Position numbers and translations under genes: made by a program
Shown here: piece by piece, positions 1 to 11,619 of the stretch
Layout of the letters: each line of letters opens with the position of its first letter
Numbering within the stretch: the stretch's first letter is position 1
Notes under the pieces: model-generated
Seen by the model: the letters and a program-made list of their open reading frames with translations, nothing else
Told to the model about the DNA's origin: nothing
Database searches by the model: none
Source of the DNA: Microglena sp. YARC
Taxonomy: Eukaryota > Chlorophyta > Chlorophyceae > Chlamydomonadales > Chlamydomonadaceae
Reading direction: 5' to 3'
Assembly: GCA_022414725.1 (NCBI GenBank)
Contig: CM039462.1
Coordinates: 123,385,786 to 123,449,785, forward strand
Length of the DNA: 64,000 nucleotides

Positions 1-194
1 ATGCCACCTGCGTGTTGTGTGGGTGGGAGGGTGGGTGGAAAGGGGGGTAGAGGGTGCGAGAGTTGGGGAGGGAGAGGAGGCAGGGGGGAGGCCGCCATGT
101 CCAACAAAATCTCTTCCACCTTCTGTTTAATCACATGCCACCTGCGTGGTGTGTGCGTGTGCGTATGTGTGTGTGTGTGTGTGTGTGTATGTGT

Positions 195-226
<32 letters not shown>

Positions 227-309
227 GGACTTCCGTAGTGTATGGCCTAGAAATAGAAAATACTCTTTTATAAATCCCCTGAAAAACCTTTCCACAAAAC
301 ACAAAAAAT
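1..309. repeat. GT microsatellite and G run
   Basis: A (GT)n tract at about 149–209 runs directly into a G run (about 209–226). The flanks are purine-rich and hold no credible gene; open frames here are products of the simple repeat. Confidence 0.85.
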
Positions 310-1044
310 AGTGCAAACTGCCCCGGCGCCTGACCCTGAAGCTGCTGAGCGCTTGCTTGGCGAAAATGCATAACACATACATTAAATACATCAAAAGGCA
401 TTAATAAATAAATTTAAAAAGTCAAACCGAAGCCAAAAATACATTGAAGACACACACACACAATAATGCCACATGACCCGGCGCCTGTCCATGTAGCCGC
501 ATAGCGCAACATAGCAAAACTACATTGAACCACATGCAAAAAACACTTTATAACACACACAAATACTAAAACAAAGTGCTACCTGCCCCGGCGCCTATCC
601 ATGTCGCCACTGAGCGCAACACAGCAAAACTACATTAAAACATATGCCAAAAAACACTTTAACACACACACACAAAAACAAAATAAAGTGCGCGCTCCAC
701 CTATTCCACCACCGCCAGCAGCCACCAACAACAGGCTGTACAGCTGCTCCAGCACGAGATCAAAATTTGAGAGACATAGCAAACCCACATTAAACCGCTT
801 GCCAAAAAACAAAACAAAAACCTTAAAAAACTGAAAAAGTGCTACCTGCCCCGGCGCCTGTCCATGTAGCTACTGAGCGTAACACAGCAAAACTACATTA
901 TAACAAATGCCAAGTAAAACTTTAAACACACACAAAACACAAAAACAAAGTGCTATCTGCCCCAGCGCCTGTCCATGTAGCCGCATAGCGCAACACAGCA
1001 AAACAACATGCAAATACATGCAAAAAAACACTTTTAAAAAAGTG
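310..1044 (-). repeat. Tandem array copying the exon end of the neighbouring gene
   Basis: Irregular units of roughly 100–130 bp start near 310, 474, 575, 838 and 949, and the exon end at 1042 is the last member. On the minus strand each contains a variant of ATGGACAGGCGCCGGGGCAG followed by GTAGCAC, i.e. the end of the coding exon plus a candidate donor. The unit near 680–790 also repeats an upstream coding stretch (FDLVLEQL, then GGAR). The array therefore duplicates an exon–intron border. A-rich DNA with CA tracts separates the units. Confidence 0.75.
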
Positions 1045-3358
1045 CTACCTGCCCCGGCGCCTGTCCATGTGGCCACTGAACGCTTGCTTTCCATCCCCAC
1101 CATTGCCTCTTGAGCGCGCTCCACCTATTACACCACTGCCAGCTGTCTCCAACAGGCTGCACAGCTGCTCCAGCACGAGATCAAACTTAGAGAGGCATGC
1201 GAGCGTGACGGGTGCGTTGCACACAATGACCTGCTGAGCTGCGATTTCGCTTATCACGTGCTTCCAAGCGACAGGGTCACAGGAGTCTATCAGGATAGGG
1301 CTGGGGGCAGGGGCAGGGGGTGGTGGAGGGGGTGATGGAGGGGGCGCACGGTAACCGCCTCCGGGTAGCCTGATAAATGGAGCGGGCCGAGGAGGGTGGA
1401 TGGAGGAGGGATGGAGGTGGGATGGGAGTGTAATGGAGGTGAGGGCCTTGGATCCCGCCCCTGTCACCAGCTGCACCATGCCCTTGATGTAGACTGATAG
1501 CTGGCGTGCGCCCCCCAGGATTCTGGCGGCATCCTGAGGACCAGCTGAAGGTTCTGTTGCAGTACGCTGTGGGTACGGCTGTGGAGAGTCTGTCCCATGC
1601 AGTGATCTGGTACGATCCAGTTGGTCCAGTATCCCATGCAACTCAACTGTAGTGCCAACCATGACAGATTCGATCCCATTAACGAGAGCTACCATTCTGG
1701 TTTCCAACTCCAGCCGACTGCCTGCTTCAACTTGGCCCCTCTGAAAGTCAAGCTCCCGTTGAAGCTGCTGGTAAAACAATTGACATCGGCTAGCGTCCTC
1801 CCTCCGCATTTGCTGGAGAGTCCCATGGTATGTGAATATGGTGTGCTCCAGTTTGTGCAGACGGATGCAAAGATCGGAAAGTTTTGCTCCCTTGAATTCC
1901 TCAAGTAGCATCCTCACAAGCTGGTTGCTCACTACCTCACGATCCCATTGGCCTTTCGTTGCTAGGCATACCTCCTTTACCTTATCCAGCACCATTCCAG
2001 CGGTGATCTGTCAAGGTAGGGTGGGGGGTGGGGTGGGGATGGAGGTGGGGGTGGGGTGGCAGGTGGGTGGGGGTGAGGGTGGCAGGCAGGTGAGTGTGGG
2101 GGTGGGGGTGGCAGGTGGGTGGGGGTGAGGGTGGCAGGCAGGTGAGTGTGAGGGTGGGGGTGGCACATGGCAGGTTAAGGGTGGCGGCATACACTTACCT
2201 TACATATACAATACACCTACCATACACCTAGGTAAGCTATCACCAGTGGGTGGGGTGGGGGTGGGAATAGGGTGGCACATGGCAGGGATAGGATGACATA
2301 CACCCACCATAAACATACGGTACACGTACCCTGCACCTAGCTACTGGTGTAGCTCACCTGAGGTTTTTTTCTAATTTGTTATTATTGTATTGTATTTATT
2401 GTATGTATCGTATTTATTTCCGCACCTGAGGTATTTGGGAGTCCAGCATCAGCCTGGGCGGATTGAAGTATGCTATGACCAGGGGGTGCGCACACAGAGG
2501 TCCCAGCATGAGCTGCTCATCAGAGCTGTAGGGCGGCGTGACCTTCATCCTACTTGCCACACGCACACATATGAGGCCCTGTAGGTCGTGCAGCGTACAG
2601 ATCCCTCCGAGTTCTGAATATGACTCGATCACGGCTTGCACAGCCTGTAACATTCGTTTCATGTCAAACCCATACGTGGTCCTTGCTATTCGCTGCACGA
2701 CGCAGGCTCCTCGGCCCCATTCAGAATCATTGAAATCCACCAAGCCCTCCTTCACAAGGTGATCCTGCAGCGCAACGAAGTCGACAAATGCTAGGCTGGC
2801 ATGGACGGCCCTCCTGCCAGATTCGAGCGCAGTCCCCCATAACGCGTCACTGTCTGAATAAAGGAGACGCTTCTGATTGACTAATGCAGGATCCTCGCCC
2901 CCAGGACGATGGCCAGGAGGCCTCACCCCATAGGTCTGTGTTGATGAGGCCAAGCCACCTGGAGGCAATTGGCCCATATGGCCTCCTGTGAGAGGTCGGT
3001 AAGGAGGTCCTGCCCCCAGTGACGATGTGTGTGAGCCCACCATCCCCATCATGCCACCAGGCCTGGGGCCCATACTAGGTACATAAGGTCCTGGTCCTCC
3101 TTGATGCCTCACCCCATAGGTAGGTATTGATGAGGCCAAGTCACCTGGAGGCAATGGGCCCATATGACCACCAATACCACCACCTGTAGGATGACCAACA
3201 CCACCAACAACAACTCTGTGAGACGGGTGAGGAGGTCCTTGAGACCACATGCTTAAGGGCCCATGAGACTGTGGCATGCTTTGGGGAGGAGGTCCTGCCC
3301 CCATTGACCATGTGTGTGAGCCCATCATCCCCATCATGCCATCAGGCATGGGCTCCAT
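1045..3358 (-). CDS. Unrecognised protein, two visible exons (possibly NO VEIN-like)
   Basis: Exon 1 is 3358→2426 (311 codons from ATG); exon 2 is 2007→1049 or to the TAG at 1045–1047. The join is CAG|GTGCGG to TTGACAG|ATC, phase 0 on both sides. The first about 120 residues are rich in Met, Gly and Pro (repeated PPG, GGHMG). A compact region follows with LCAHPLVIAYFNPP, then across the splice a helical, charged segment (QLVRMLLEEF, RLHKLEHTIF). The later part has a proline run and ends RRRGR. The pattern LGPL..HPLV..YF..P followed by an IP.IT segment recalls the plant NO VEIN family, but this is from memory and weak. The gene may continue left, since exon 2 ends in a usable donor. Part of exon 1 is duplicated at 29967–30194. 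Confidence 0.55.
2008..2425 (-). repeat. Intron with G-rich minisatellite
   Basis: Plus-strand units of roughly 35 bp made of GGTGGGGGT, GAGGGTGGCAGGCAGGTGAGTG and similar blocks fill 2020–2165, followed by less regular G-rich and AT-rich DNA. It lies in the intron of the flanking minus-strand gene. Confidence 0.7.
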
Positions 3359-3584
3359 ACTTGGCCCAGGACGGCCTTGTCTGTTGCCGTCTACTGATCT
3401 GCTCTAATGGAATCTATAATTTAGGGGATAGGCTGTAGATGATACAGCGTGAAGTAAGACTGAATGTGGACGGGCGACCCACTACAACTGAATAAGCCGG
3501 AGCGAAAGCGGGCCAGGTTGTTGATCTGGGGAACTATCCGCATCCATGCCAGCATGCCAAAAGAGCGTCCGCCACGCTAAATGA

Positions 3585-3935
3585 ACTATTTTCGCTTTAG
3601 CCCCCTCTGAATCCCCCAGGGTCCCGGGGCTGAAGCCCTAAGTTCCCCCCGTGTCTCTCCGCCGTCTGCGTCTGCCCGATGTCCGTCTGTCCGACAGATG
3701 TCCAGGCGTTTGAACGATTCCGACCACCTCCGAACCCAAACATTTTGCTCATAGTTGGAGTGCGCATGACTAGAGTTATCAGCATCGCAGAGTTCAAGAT
3801 CCTTCGCAAAAGTTGTTCAATGTTTATAGCTGTATTCGGCTACGAGTAGCTACTTTCTCCACTACTTTCGAAACTCCCTGCCGCTGCCGGTGACTGCTAA
3901 AGCGTTTCCCGTGTCGCTTGCGAAATGCTGTTAGA
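3585..3935 (+). repeat. Short interspersed repeat sharing both ends with a decayed LINE
   Basis: The head (TTTTCGCTTTAGCC, CCAGGGTCCC, CCCCCGTGTCTCTC) matches 19331–19420. The tail (GTCCAGGCGTTT, then GCGCACGACTA-like, CTACAAGTAGCTACTTTCTC-like and GAAACTCCCTGCC) matches 21455–21640. The roughly 2 kb of RNase H-bearing sequence between them at 19.4–21.4 kb is missing here. It is either an internally deleted derivative or a SINE-like partner. Nothing else is seen in 3359–3584. Confidence 0.65.
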
Positions 3936-4045
3936 AATTGTCCGGTGTTGTCCCCGAGAATTGAATAGGCATTGTCTCCACTTCGAACAAACCTAGTTTT
4001 GGAGGCGTAGACCTGTCGTCTGGGCGGGTCTGGGCGGGTCTGGGG
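3936..4045 (-). repeat. Interspersed repeat, copy of 15.9–16.2 kb family
   Basis: On the minus strand it reads CCAGACGACAGGTCT, CTAGGTTTGTTCGAAGTGG, TTCTCGGGGACA, closely matching 16090–16175 and partly 15935–15980. It abuts the preceding repeat. Confidence 0.65.
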
Positions 4046-4827
4046 GGGGCGTACCAGGATTACCCGTATGGTGACGATTGTTACCACACCTATCGACGTT
4101 TCTGGCGAATTTCATCTTCCATTCCGCACCATTGCTGCACGTCACAGGCTCAGCGTGACCTCTGCCCTCTCAGTTTTTTTCATGCCGAAGGCCAGGCTCG
4201 GTGGTCGCGTGAGATCGGCACTCGGTGATCTAAACGGGCTGCGACGTTCAAATGGTGAAGTCATCGGACCAAGTTGAAAGGTTGGTTTGGGTAGCCACAT
4301 GGCACACTTGGGGGGTGCATGGAGTACACACATATGTGGGCGGGGAGGTCTGGATATGCCTCATGAACACCGTGCGTGCTTCTTACCTTGGCATGCCCAA
4401 ATTGGGCTGCTTAGCTAGGTGAATCTGGCACATAATAGCAAGTGTGTGGCCCATGGCAAACATCTGGCAGCTCTACCCAAGGTGTGTGTACTCCATGCAT
4501 GCCCCAAACATGCCATGCGGCTACCCAAACAAAGCTTGGGACTTGGTCCGTTCACTTTTATATTTTCAACTTGTAGTCTGGGGCCGGGTGTGCAATGTCA
4601 ATAGCCTATTTACATTCCATTTGGGGCATGGGGAGAGAAGGCTCAGCTTACAGAAGGATGGACGTGCAACATGACATCGATTTACTTGTAAAAGGGCCAT
4701 ACCCAAGGGGATGTATCCCTCTTCACATGGGATATACACAATTAAATAGAAATACAGGTAATCCTAGTACAGCCTAGGGCATCGCTGAGCAGCGCTTCTG
4801 CCCTCTTCCTCTCAAGGTCAGTCATGG

Positions 4828-4863
<36 letters not shown>

Positions 4864-4954
4864 AGCTGGGGCCAAAGTTTCTTTCTTTTCCGATGTCTCT
4901 GTGAAAAGCGAAAGCAAACGCGAAGCAATTTCCGAAGTTTTCATCGTAGTTTCA
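4046..4954. other. No gene seen; G33 homopolymer
   Basis: About 900 bp without a supported gene. It contains a duplicated short segment (CATGGCACACTTGG / GGTGTGTGTACTCCATGCATG-like blocks in both orientations near 4290 and 4490) and an uninterrupted run of 33 G at 4830–4862. Confidence 0.6.
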
Positions 4955-4959
4955 CCTCC

Positions 4960-5354
4960 TGTCAGCATGAATTGCGGTGCTCTCAAGCGTTTTATGACTT
5001 GGTGACTACTTATGTACTCCCTTAGAACTATCGGCCCTGATAGCTTCCCATAGTGATAGCTTCCCGTAGAACTGAGTCATCCTTTAGTGACTCAGTGTCA
5101 GCTTCCTATTGACTGCCTGTCTCTCTGTGTCTTATCGGTCTCTCCCCTGACATGTCCTGTGTTAAACGGTGTCAGGGTGACAAGATCCGGGCTTAGGGTC
5201 TATTCAGGTTACAGGCATCCACTTCGCCCACCGCTGGTGTCCTTTAGTGTACGTCCTTGCTTGTAACGTTATTCTCGTCTCTGTGTATAGATTGGCGCGT
5301 CTGTCTCCGCTGCATACATCTCTGTCCACTCTTAGAAGTGCTTAATAGCTGATA
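4960..5354 (+). repeat. 5' LTR of copia-1
   Basis: Begins TGTCAGCATG and ends AGCTGATA. The matching 3' LTR was used to fix both ends, and the 5-bp direct repeats outside confirm them. It contains no TG…CA canonical end; the ends are TGTCA and TGATA. Confidence 0.95.
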
Positions 5355-5370
5355 GGTTCTGGGCTTCATC
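5355..5370 (+). promoter_or_regulatory. Candidate primer-binding site of copia-1
   Basis: GGTTCTGGGC follows the LTR immediately. Drosophila copia is primed by an internal fragment of initiator tRNA-Met using GGTTATGGGC; this site differs by one base in ten. Half-tRNA priming is therefore inferred. Copia-2 has GGTTACTGGG at the same place. Confidence 0.45.
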
Positions 5371-5391
5371 TCGATCTACCACTGCTTTATA

Positions 5392-7589
5392 ATGCAACTT
5401 CCGCGTGGGCCTCCTGCCGGCTTCGAAAAGCTAACCCCACAGAATGGTTTGTCTTGGTCGCGCGGTATGGAGAGCGTCATTGTATCCAATGGCTGCGACC
5501 GCATTCTTCCGTTCAAGACTCGTGTTCCCACTGATTGGCTTGATGATTGCGCGCCGGCGGCCTCTGCTGCCTTAGATGAGTCTCCTTCCGCCATCATGGA
5601 AGACATCCCCCCCTACCAAACCTCCATTTCTCTCCCTCCTTCTCCTCTTGTCCAACGCCTCCTTCCTGAGGTAGAGGATATTCTGATGCGTCTATGCTGC
5701 GTCTCGACTCAGATCATCAAATACAAGTCTTCTCCTCCGCCTCCTAATGCCCGTTTTGAGTATGACAATGCTGATCTGGCTCGCCATAAGCATGAAGATG
5801 GCTACTACACTGAGGATGACGATGACGACGAAGAGGAAGACCTACAGAGTGCGCGGAGTGGTGAATTCGGTGGAGTCACACCTTCCACTGCCACTCGTGT
5901 TTTTGAGTCTCCGGTGTTTGAGCACCAGTCGGCTCCTCCTCCTCCTCCTCCTCCTCCTCCTGTCTACAAGCCTCCGACTGCTCCTCCGCATCCACCTGCG
6001 GTACCTGAGTTGGCTATGCCGACTTTGCTGAGAAGCTCGTCACTTGGTCCTTTGATTCCTCCCCTCCCCTTTGTTCGCAACCCTTCTGAGCGAGCTCTGG
6101 CTGGCTACCACACGCGGTCTCGTGAGACTGCTGCTGCTGCCTCGAGTGTCCACAGCGATGCTGCTGGCCCCTCCCTGAATCCACCTCCACCTCCACCGGT
6201 GGAGCAGCCTCCTGCCCCTTCTCCTTTTCCTCCCCCCCTGCCCTACTACCCGAATCGCTCGCTGGGATGCTTATCCTGGGAGCACCTGCTTGATGGCTCC
6301 ACACCTTCGCGCATGGATGTGCGGAGTTGCCGCCAAATTCGCCAGGCGCAGAAAGCTGGTGACTCCTTGGACCGCACTTTGTACGGTAGGAAGGATCAGG
6401 CTGCCACTCGGGCTAATCTAGATACGAAGGGGCGGGCTAGGCGAGTGATGGTGTTCTCTGAGTTGGGTCATGCATGCCGTGCTTATCTGGGGCCTGTGCA
6501 GGCAGGGATTGACTACCCCCCTCCTGGTGGTGCTACCTTTGGTGGATTGGGAGTTCGAAATGCAAATCTACGCAAGTACCAGTTTGCCAAAGTTCCTCTC
6601 AGCTTTGTACCTCCTAGGCCAGATTTTGAGCTACTCGTAAATGTTGCGAGTTCTTTGGATGAGATTGAGAACCTTGATGACCAGCGTGCATATGATGCTG
6701 GCATCGCTGCCGAGTACTTTCTGTCGGTTCGCGCTATGTATGATGCCACGCCGTTTTCGCCTGTTGCCTCACCACCTGCCTCTCCTAGTCAGACTCGTGT
6801 AGATCCTGCACTGTTAGGATTTAGTACCCTGCCCCTTGCACGCCAGGAGTTCATGTGTCTCACCATGATGCTCGCGCACATGACGGAACCGATGGTACAG
6901 GTGTATCAGGATTTTGCTACACCTCGCGATATCTTACTGCATATCAAGAGGCAGCATTCTGATGCCCTTGCTGCTCGGGTTCCCCTCATGCTTGTTGAGC
7001 TTCGTAGTGTGACCATGAACAACTCTGAACCCGTGGATGTGTTCTTTCGCAGGGTGCGGCAGTTGTGCACTAATCTTCGCAGTGCGGGATACCCGCAGCC
7101 GCAGCGTCACGCGATGCACACTATAATCAATGGCATCACTCACCCTCGATTCGATTCGCTGCGCCTCCAGTTTGGCTTTGAGTTGTACCAGAACAAGACC
7201 GTAGACTACTGGTCTTGTCTTGATGCTTATAGATCGTTAGATTTCTTAAATGTGTCTCTCCCCAGGTCTGATCCAAGGCATCCTGGCTGGTCCCGCGACC
7301 CTCCCCAGATCCCTGCTAATGCTGCTTTCCAGCGGGGCAAGGGATCTGGTTCTCAGAGTTCCGGGGGCACCAAGAGGCGCTTGGATTGCACTTGGGACCC
7401 TGTCGTTCGAAAACGAGCCACTCGGAAGACCGCTGCTTTACAAAGTATCCGGAACTCAGAAAGGCCAAGGGACGTGCACCTGGTTCTGAACCGGTGCCCG
7501 TAGCTTTGGCCCTTCCAGGGTCGCTTACACGTAAGCAGCTGTCGTCCTTGCAGGCTCAGATCGATGGGTACGCCATTTCAAAGAACTAG
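5392..7589 (+). CDS. Gag of copia-1 (one frameshift)
   Basis: Starts at the first ATG after the LTR (MQLPRGPPAGFEKL, the same start as copia-2). The N-terminal third is proline-rich and acidic (PPPPPP runs, DDDDDEEEED). A capsid-like helical region follows (EFMCLTMMLA, PVDVFFRRVRQL, HAMHTIINGITHPRFDSLRL). After a one-base deletion near 7395 the frame changes to one giving GPCRSKTSHSEDRC, a zinc-knuckle remnant with unusual spacing, and ends at TAG 7587–7589. As written, the original frame runs to a stop at 7501–7503. Confidence 0.9.
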
Positions 7590-7642
7590 GAGGTAAGCTC
7601 TGTCCTATTTTCTTGCACGACTAAGTTCTCAAACATTTGCAG
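7568..7642 (+). other. Candidate 75-nt intron spanning the gag stop of copia-1
   Basis: GATGG|GTACGCC at the left and TTTGCAG|C at the right. Removal deletes the gag TAG and joins gag to pol in frame (phase 2 to phase 2). Copia-2 has the same 75-nt arrangement at 33803–33877. A second donor-like AGGAG|GTAAGC just after the stop would not restore frame. Confidence 0.5.
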
Positions 7643-10600
7643 CCCAAGTCTTTCTGAAGGTATCTGGCATGTGGACTCGGGAGCTGGGATGTCAATCACA
7701 GGTGATAGGTCGTTGTTCACTGTGTTTGAATCCTCTGCTGTTGGGCCTGCAGTTCGATTTGCTGATGGGGTGATTCAACGGTCAGAGGGTATGGGGTCCA
7801 TTGTGTTATGTAGTGATTGGTTACCAACATCAATCACCTTAACCAATGTTCTATACATACCCCACTGTCCAGTAAATCTCCTGTCCGTACATGCTGTAGC
7901 TCATTCCCTCCACTGCAAGATTGCTTTTGATAGTATTAGTTGTACTGCCACTCAGGGCTCTTCTGTGCTCTGGTCCTTTCCTGCTTCCAGTGATGGTGTG
8001 TATAAGTTTGCATGTAGGCCTTGTCACACCTCCAGTCGTTGTTTGAGGGTTGCTGAATATTATCCAGCTTTTGCACTTGATGTTGATGAGGACGGTGGAG
8101 TTATTATCCCTACCACTCCTGCATGGTTGTGGCATAGGCGACTGGGTCATCCGGTTATGATGCCTTGCACAACCTTGTCAAGCGTGGTATGGTTAAGAAC
8201 TTACCCCTCAGCCTTCATCAAGTACAAAAGATGGGTAAGATCCCATGTGATGCTTGTCAAAAAGGCTAAGGGAAAGCGTCTCCCTTTTCCTAAAGAAAGC
8301 ATGACTGAGGTCCTTGCACCCCTCCAACGCCTTCACTTGGATATCATGGACCGGTTCATATTAGGGGTCTTCGTGGGGAGTTTTATATCTTGTGCCTTGT
8401 AGACCAATTCTCTGGCTATGCTGAGGTATTGTGCTTGAGGACCAAGGATGAAGCTCCCTTAGCAGTCCAGACTATCATCCTCAGATGGTCAAATCAGCTG
8501 CAGGGGTTTGCCTTTAAGTGTCTGAGATCTGACAGGGCTAAAGAGTTTATAGTTAAATGGTTCGAGGATTGGTTAGAATCGGTTGGGCAGTACATGAGTT
8601 GTCTTTGGCATACACTGCACAGCAGAATGCAACTGTGGAAAGGTATAATGGGGTCCTTCAGAATATAGCTAGGAGTATCCACTTGGAGTCTAAGCTTACT
8701 AAGTCCTTTTGGCCCTATGCCTTCCTGGCTGCTTGTTACCTTAGAAACCGTCTGCCTAACCAGGGACGCAAGACACCCTTTGAGTTGTTTTATGGGGTGA
8801 AACCTGATGTGTCGTTATTACGTGTGTTTGGATGCCCCTGCTATGTTACTCTAGTCAATGGGAAGAAACGTAATAAGCTAGACGAAAGGGCGTTATCTGG
8901 TAGACTGGTTGGGTATTCTCTGGTGAGTAAGGGTTATTTTGTTTGGGTTCCTAAGTTGCGCCAGGTAGTAGAGAGTCGTGATGTACTCTTCTATGAGCAG
9001 TTTGATCATAACTGCATTCCTGGGCTAACTCCCTATGATGGGTCGCCATATGTCTCTAGCATCCCTGCCGCCATCAACGGACACATGCCTGAGGTTGCGG
9101 TTGATTCCCTAGACCCTTTGTCTTCCCCAATTGTTGACCACTGTCCTGGCCATAGGATGACTCTGCGACCTAGGTCGGGGGCCAGTGGTACTGTTTTGCG
9201 TGAGAACACACTGGGCGGGCGAGTTTCTGCGGCTCCTACGGACAAAATCTTAGCCGAATCTCAGGGGGTCGCCAGGCTCTCCTCTGCGTCACATTCCGTC
9301 GGTGAAGTCGTTGGATTTACACCAACTCAGACCATAGTGGATCCTTTGTTAGATCCATTGCCTACTAGTCATCATACTCCCATCATCACTGATAGCTCGA
9401 TGGAGTTGGTGAACGCTTCACCTCCTGCCGTCTCTGATAGATTACTCAGGAGTCCGGGTGATGGTGTAGCCGTTGCAGATGATGCAAGTGATGATCTTGA
9501 ACCGTGGTCAGGCTCCGATACTGCGTATGGCTGGGGTGTTCCGGTCGACCCAGGCTTAGTTGATTTAGAGGCAAAGAAGGCCGGCCCTGTTCAACCAGGC
9601 AGTAGTTCTGCACTGGGGGCTTTCCTAATGGTTACTGCTGATACTGCTGATACCCCCGCTGCCCATGTACAAGTAAACTGCTTGTACGTGGGAGCATCTG
9701 TTGCATCCACCACTGAACTGACCTACAAAGCTGCCATGTTGCATACCAACCCTGACAGGGATCAATGGCTTCTTGCCATGAAGGATGAGATGGCTTCCCT
9801 TCATGCCCATGGTACATGGGTTCTCACTCCACAGCCTCGTAAGCAGAAGATCCTGTCTGGCAGGTGGTTATTTGTGAAGAAGATTGGTGTTGATGGTACT
9901 ATACGCTTCAAGGCACGTTTTGTGGTCCGTGGTTTTCTGCAGCGTCCTGGGCTGGATTTTCATGATGTATATGCCCCTGTCTCCTCCAAAGCAGGTCTTA
10001 GGGTGCTCCTGGCTGCCATCACTCATAGGAAGATGTTTGTTCGGCAGCTAGACATCAAGACTGCATTCCTAAATGCCAAGCTGGAGCCTGGTCTGGACCT
10101 GTACTGCCACCAGCCTGAGGGCTTTAGGCACCTTGGTCCTAACGGTGTTCCACTTGTCTGCAAACTGATCAAGTCCCTTTATGGATTGAAGCAGGCACCC
10201 AGAGCTTGGAGTAGGGATGTCAAGCGGGTTCTGGTTGCTCATGGCTTTACTATGTGCAAGGCAGAACCTGCTCTGTACTTTAGGAAGGATTCTGATGGTG
10301 GGGTGGAGCTATGTCCTGACCTATGTTGATGACTTTATCTGTGCTTTTAGTGAGCTGGATAGGTATGTGTTGCTGATCCAGGCAATGGAAGCAGCTGGCT
10401 GGGAGGTCAAAGAGATGGGTGTTCCAATTCAGTTCCTCTCTTTGGACATGGATGTTACCCTTGACTCTGAAGGCAGGTGTGTTCAGATCAATCTCTCTCA
10501 GCACACCTACATTGTTGATCTGGTGGAGCAGTTTGGTCTTACTGCTGCTGCCCCACCCAAGTTTGCTGCTCCCATGGCCAAATCCACTGTTTCTGACGCC

Positions 10601-11293
10601 CCTGGAGAGCCCCTGCCGTCTAATAGCCAGTACCTCTCTCTTGTAGGTGCTTTGCTATACCTGGCCACTTGCACCAGGCCTGATATTTCCTTTGCTGTTA
10701 GCTATTTATCCAGGTTCTCTGCTCACCCTACAGTCCCTCTCTGGGGGGCTGCCAAACGGTTACTCTTGTATTTGAGAACACATTCTCACCTGGGTCTCAC
10801 TTACACCCACAGCCCTGATTTCACTTTTACTGTCTTTAGTGACTCATCTTATGCTGATGATGGGTCTGACAGGAGATCTCAGACTGGCTTTGCAGTTCTA
10901 GCTGGTGGGTGCATTGTTAACTGGATGAGCAAGCGACAGCCTACTGTTGCTATTAGCTCTAGTGAGGCTGAGTATCAGGCCCTGTCCCAGGCTGCCAGGG
11001 AGGTCCAATGGTTGAAGAAATTGAGGGTGGATCTGGGTCTGCCTTGTGCTTTGGTTACAATTCAGGGTGACAACTTAGGTTCCCTGAGTTGGGCCACTGA
11101 CTGGCAGCTTCTGCCTCGCAGCAAGCACATTGATGTTATTCATCACTACATCAAGGAGCTGGTGGAGGATGGCCAACTGGCTGTTGCCTATGTTAACACT
11201 GTGGATAACTGTGCTGACCCCTTCACCAAGCCCCTTGATCCTGCTGTGTTCTGGCGGTTTGTCCGTATGCTTGGAATGACCGCTACTTCTTAG
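7643..11293 (+). CDS. Pol polyprotein of copia-1, frameshifted
   Basis: Aspartic protease motif DSGAG near 7674. A zinc-binding pre-integrase region begins WLWHRRLGHP and is lost by a one-base deletion near 8153. Integrase core: LHLDIM (first Asp), LRSDRAKEF (second Asp), NATVERYNG (Glu). Reverse transcriptase has QLDIKTAFLNA, LYGLKQAPRAW and YVDD at 10322–10333. RNase H has FSDSSYADDGS and SSSEAEYQAL. Frames change near 8153, 8349, 8588 and 10300, each by one base in a G/C run when compared with copia-2. The stop is TAG 11291–11293. Confidence 0.95.
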
Positions 11294-11619
11294 GGTCATT
11301 TTTTAGTTTTTTTTGGTTACATACGTTTCTTGTTTTTTGGTTATCATTGTATGGCATTAGGTTCCTATTCCCGGATCGGGTTTTCTATACCGTTGTTACC
11401 CGTCATTGATATTCGGTTATCCTCTTTTCTCCCTTGGCACTCTTTGGTATTTTGCCTTGGTCCATTCCTTCATTTACACCCTTTGGGTTACATTTGAAGT
11501 TCTCTCGTTTTTTTCGGAGTTCTTTAATTTTTTTTTTTTAATCTGTTACATATAGTTCTATGTCCCCAGTGCCATAGGTGGAGTAGTAGTATTGTATGTC
11601 ACCTGTGTCATAGGTGGAG
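11294..11619 (+). other. 3' untranslated region and polypurine tract of copia-1
   Basis: T-rich noncoding DNA between pol and the 3' LTR. CATAGGTGGAG occurs twice, at about 11570 and directly before the LTR at 11609–11619. The second copy is the likely polypurine tract; the same doublet precedes the LTR of copia-2. Confidence 0.6.
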
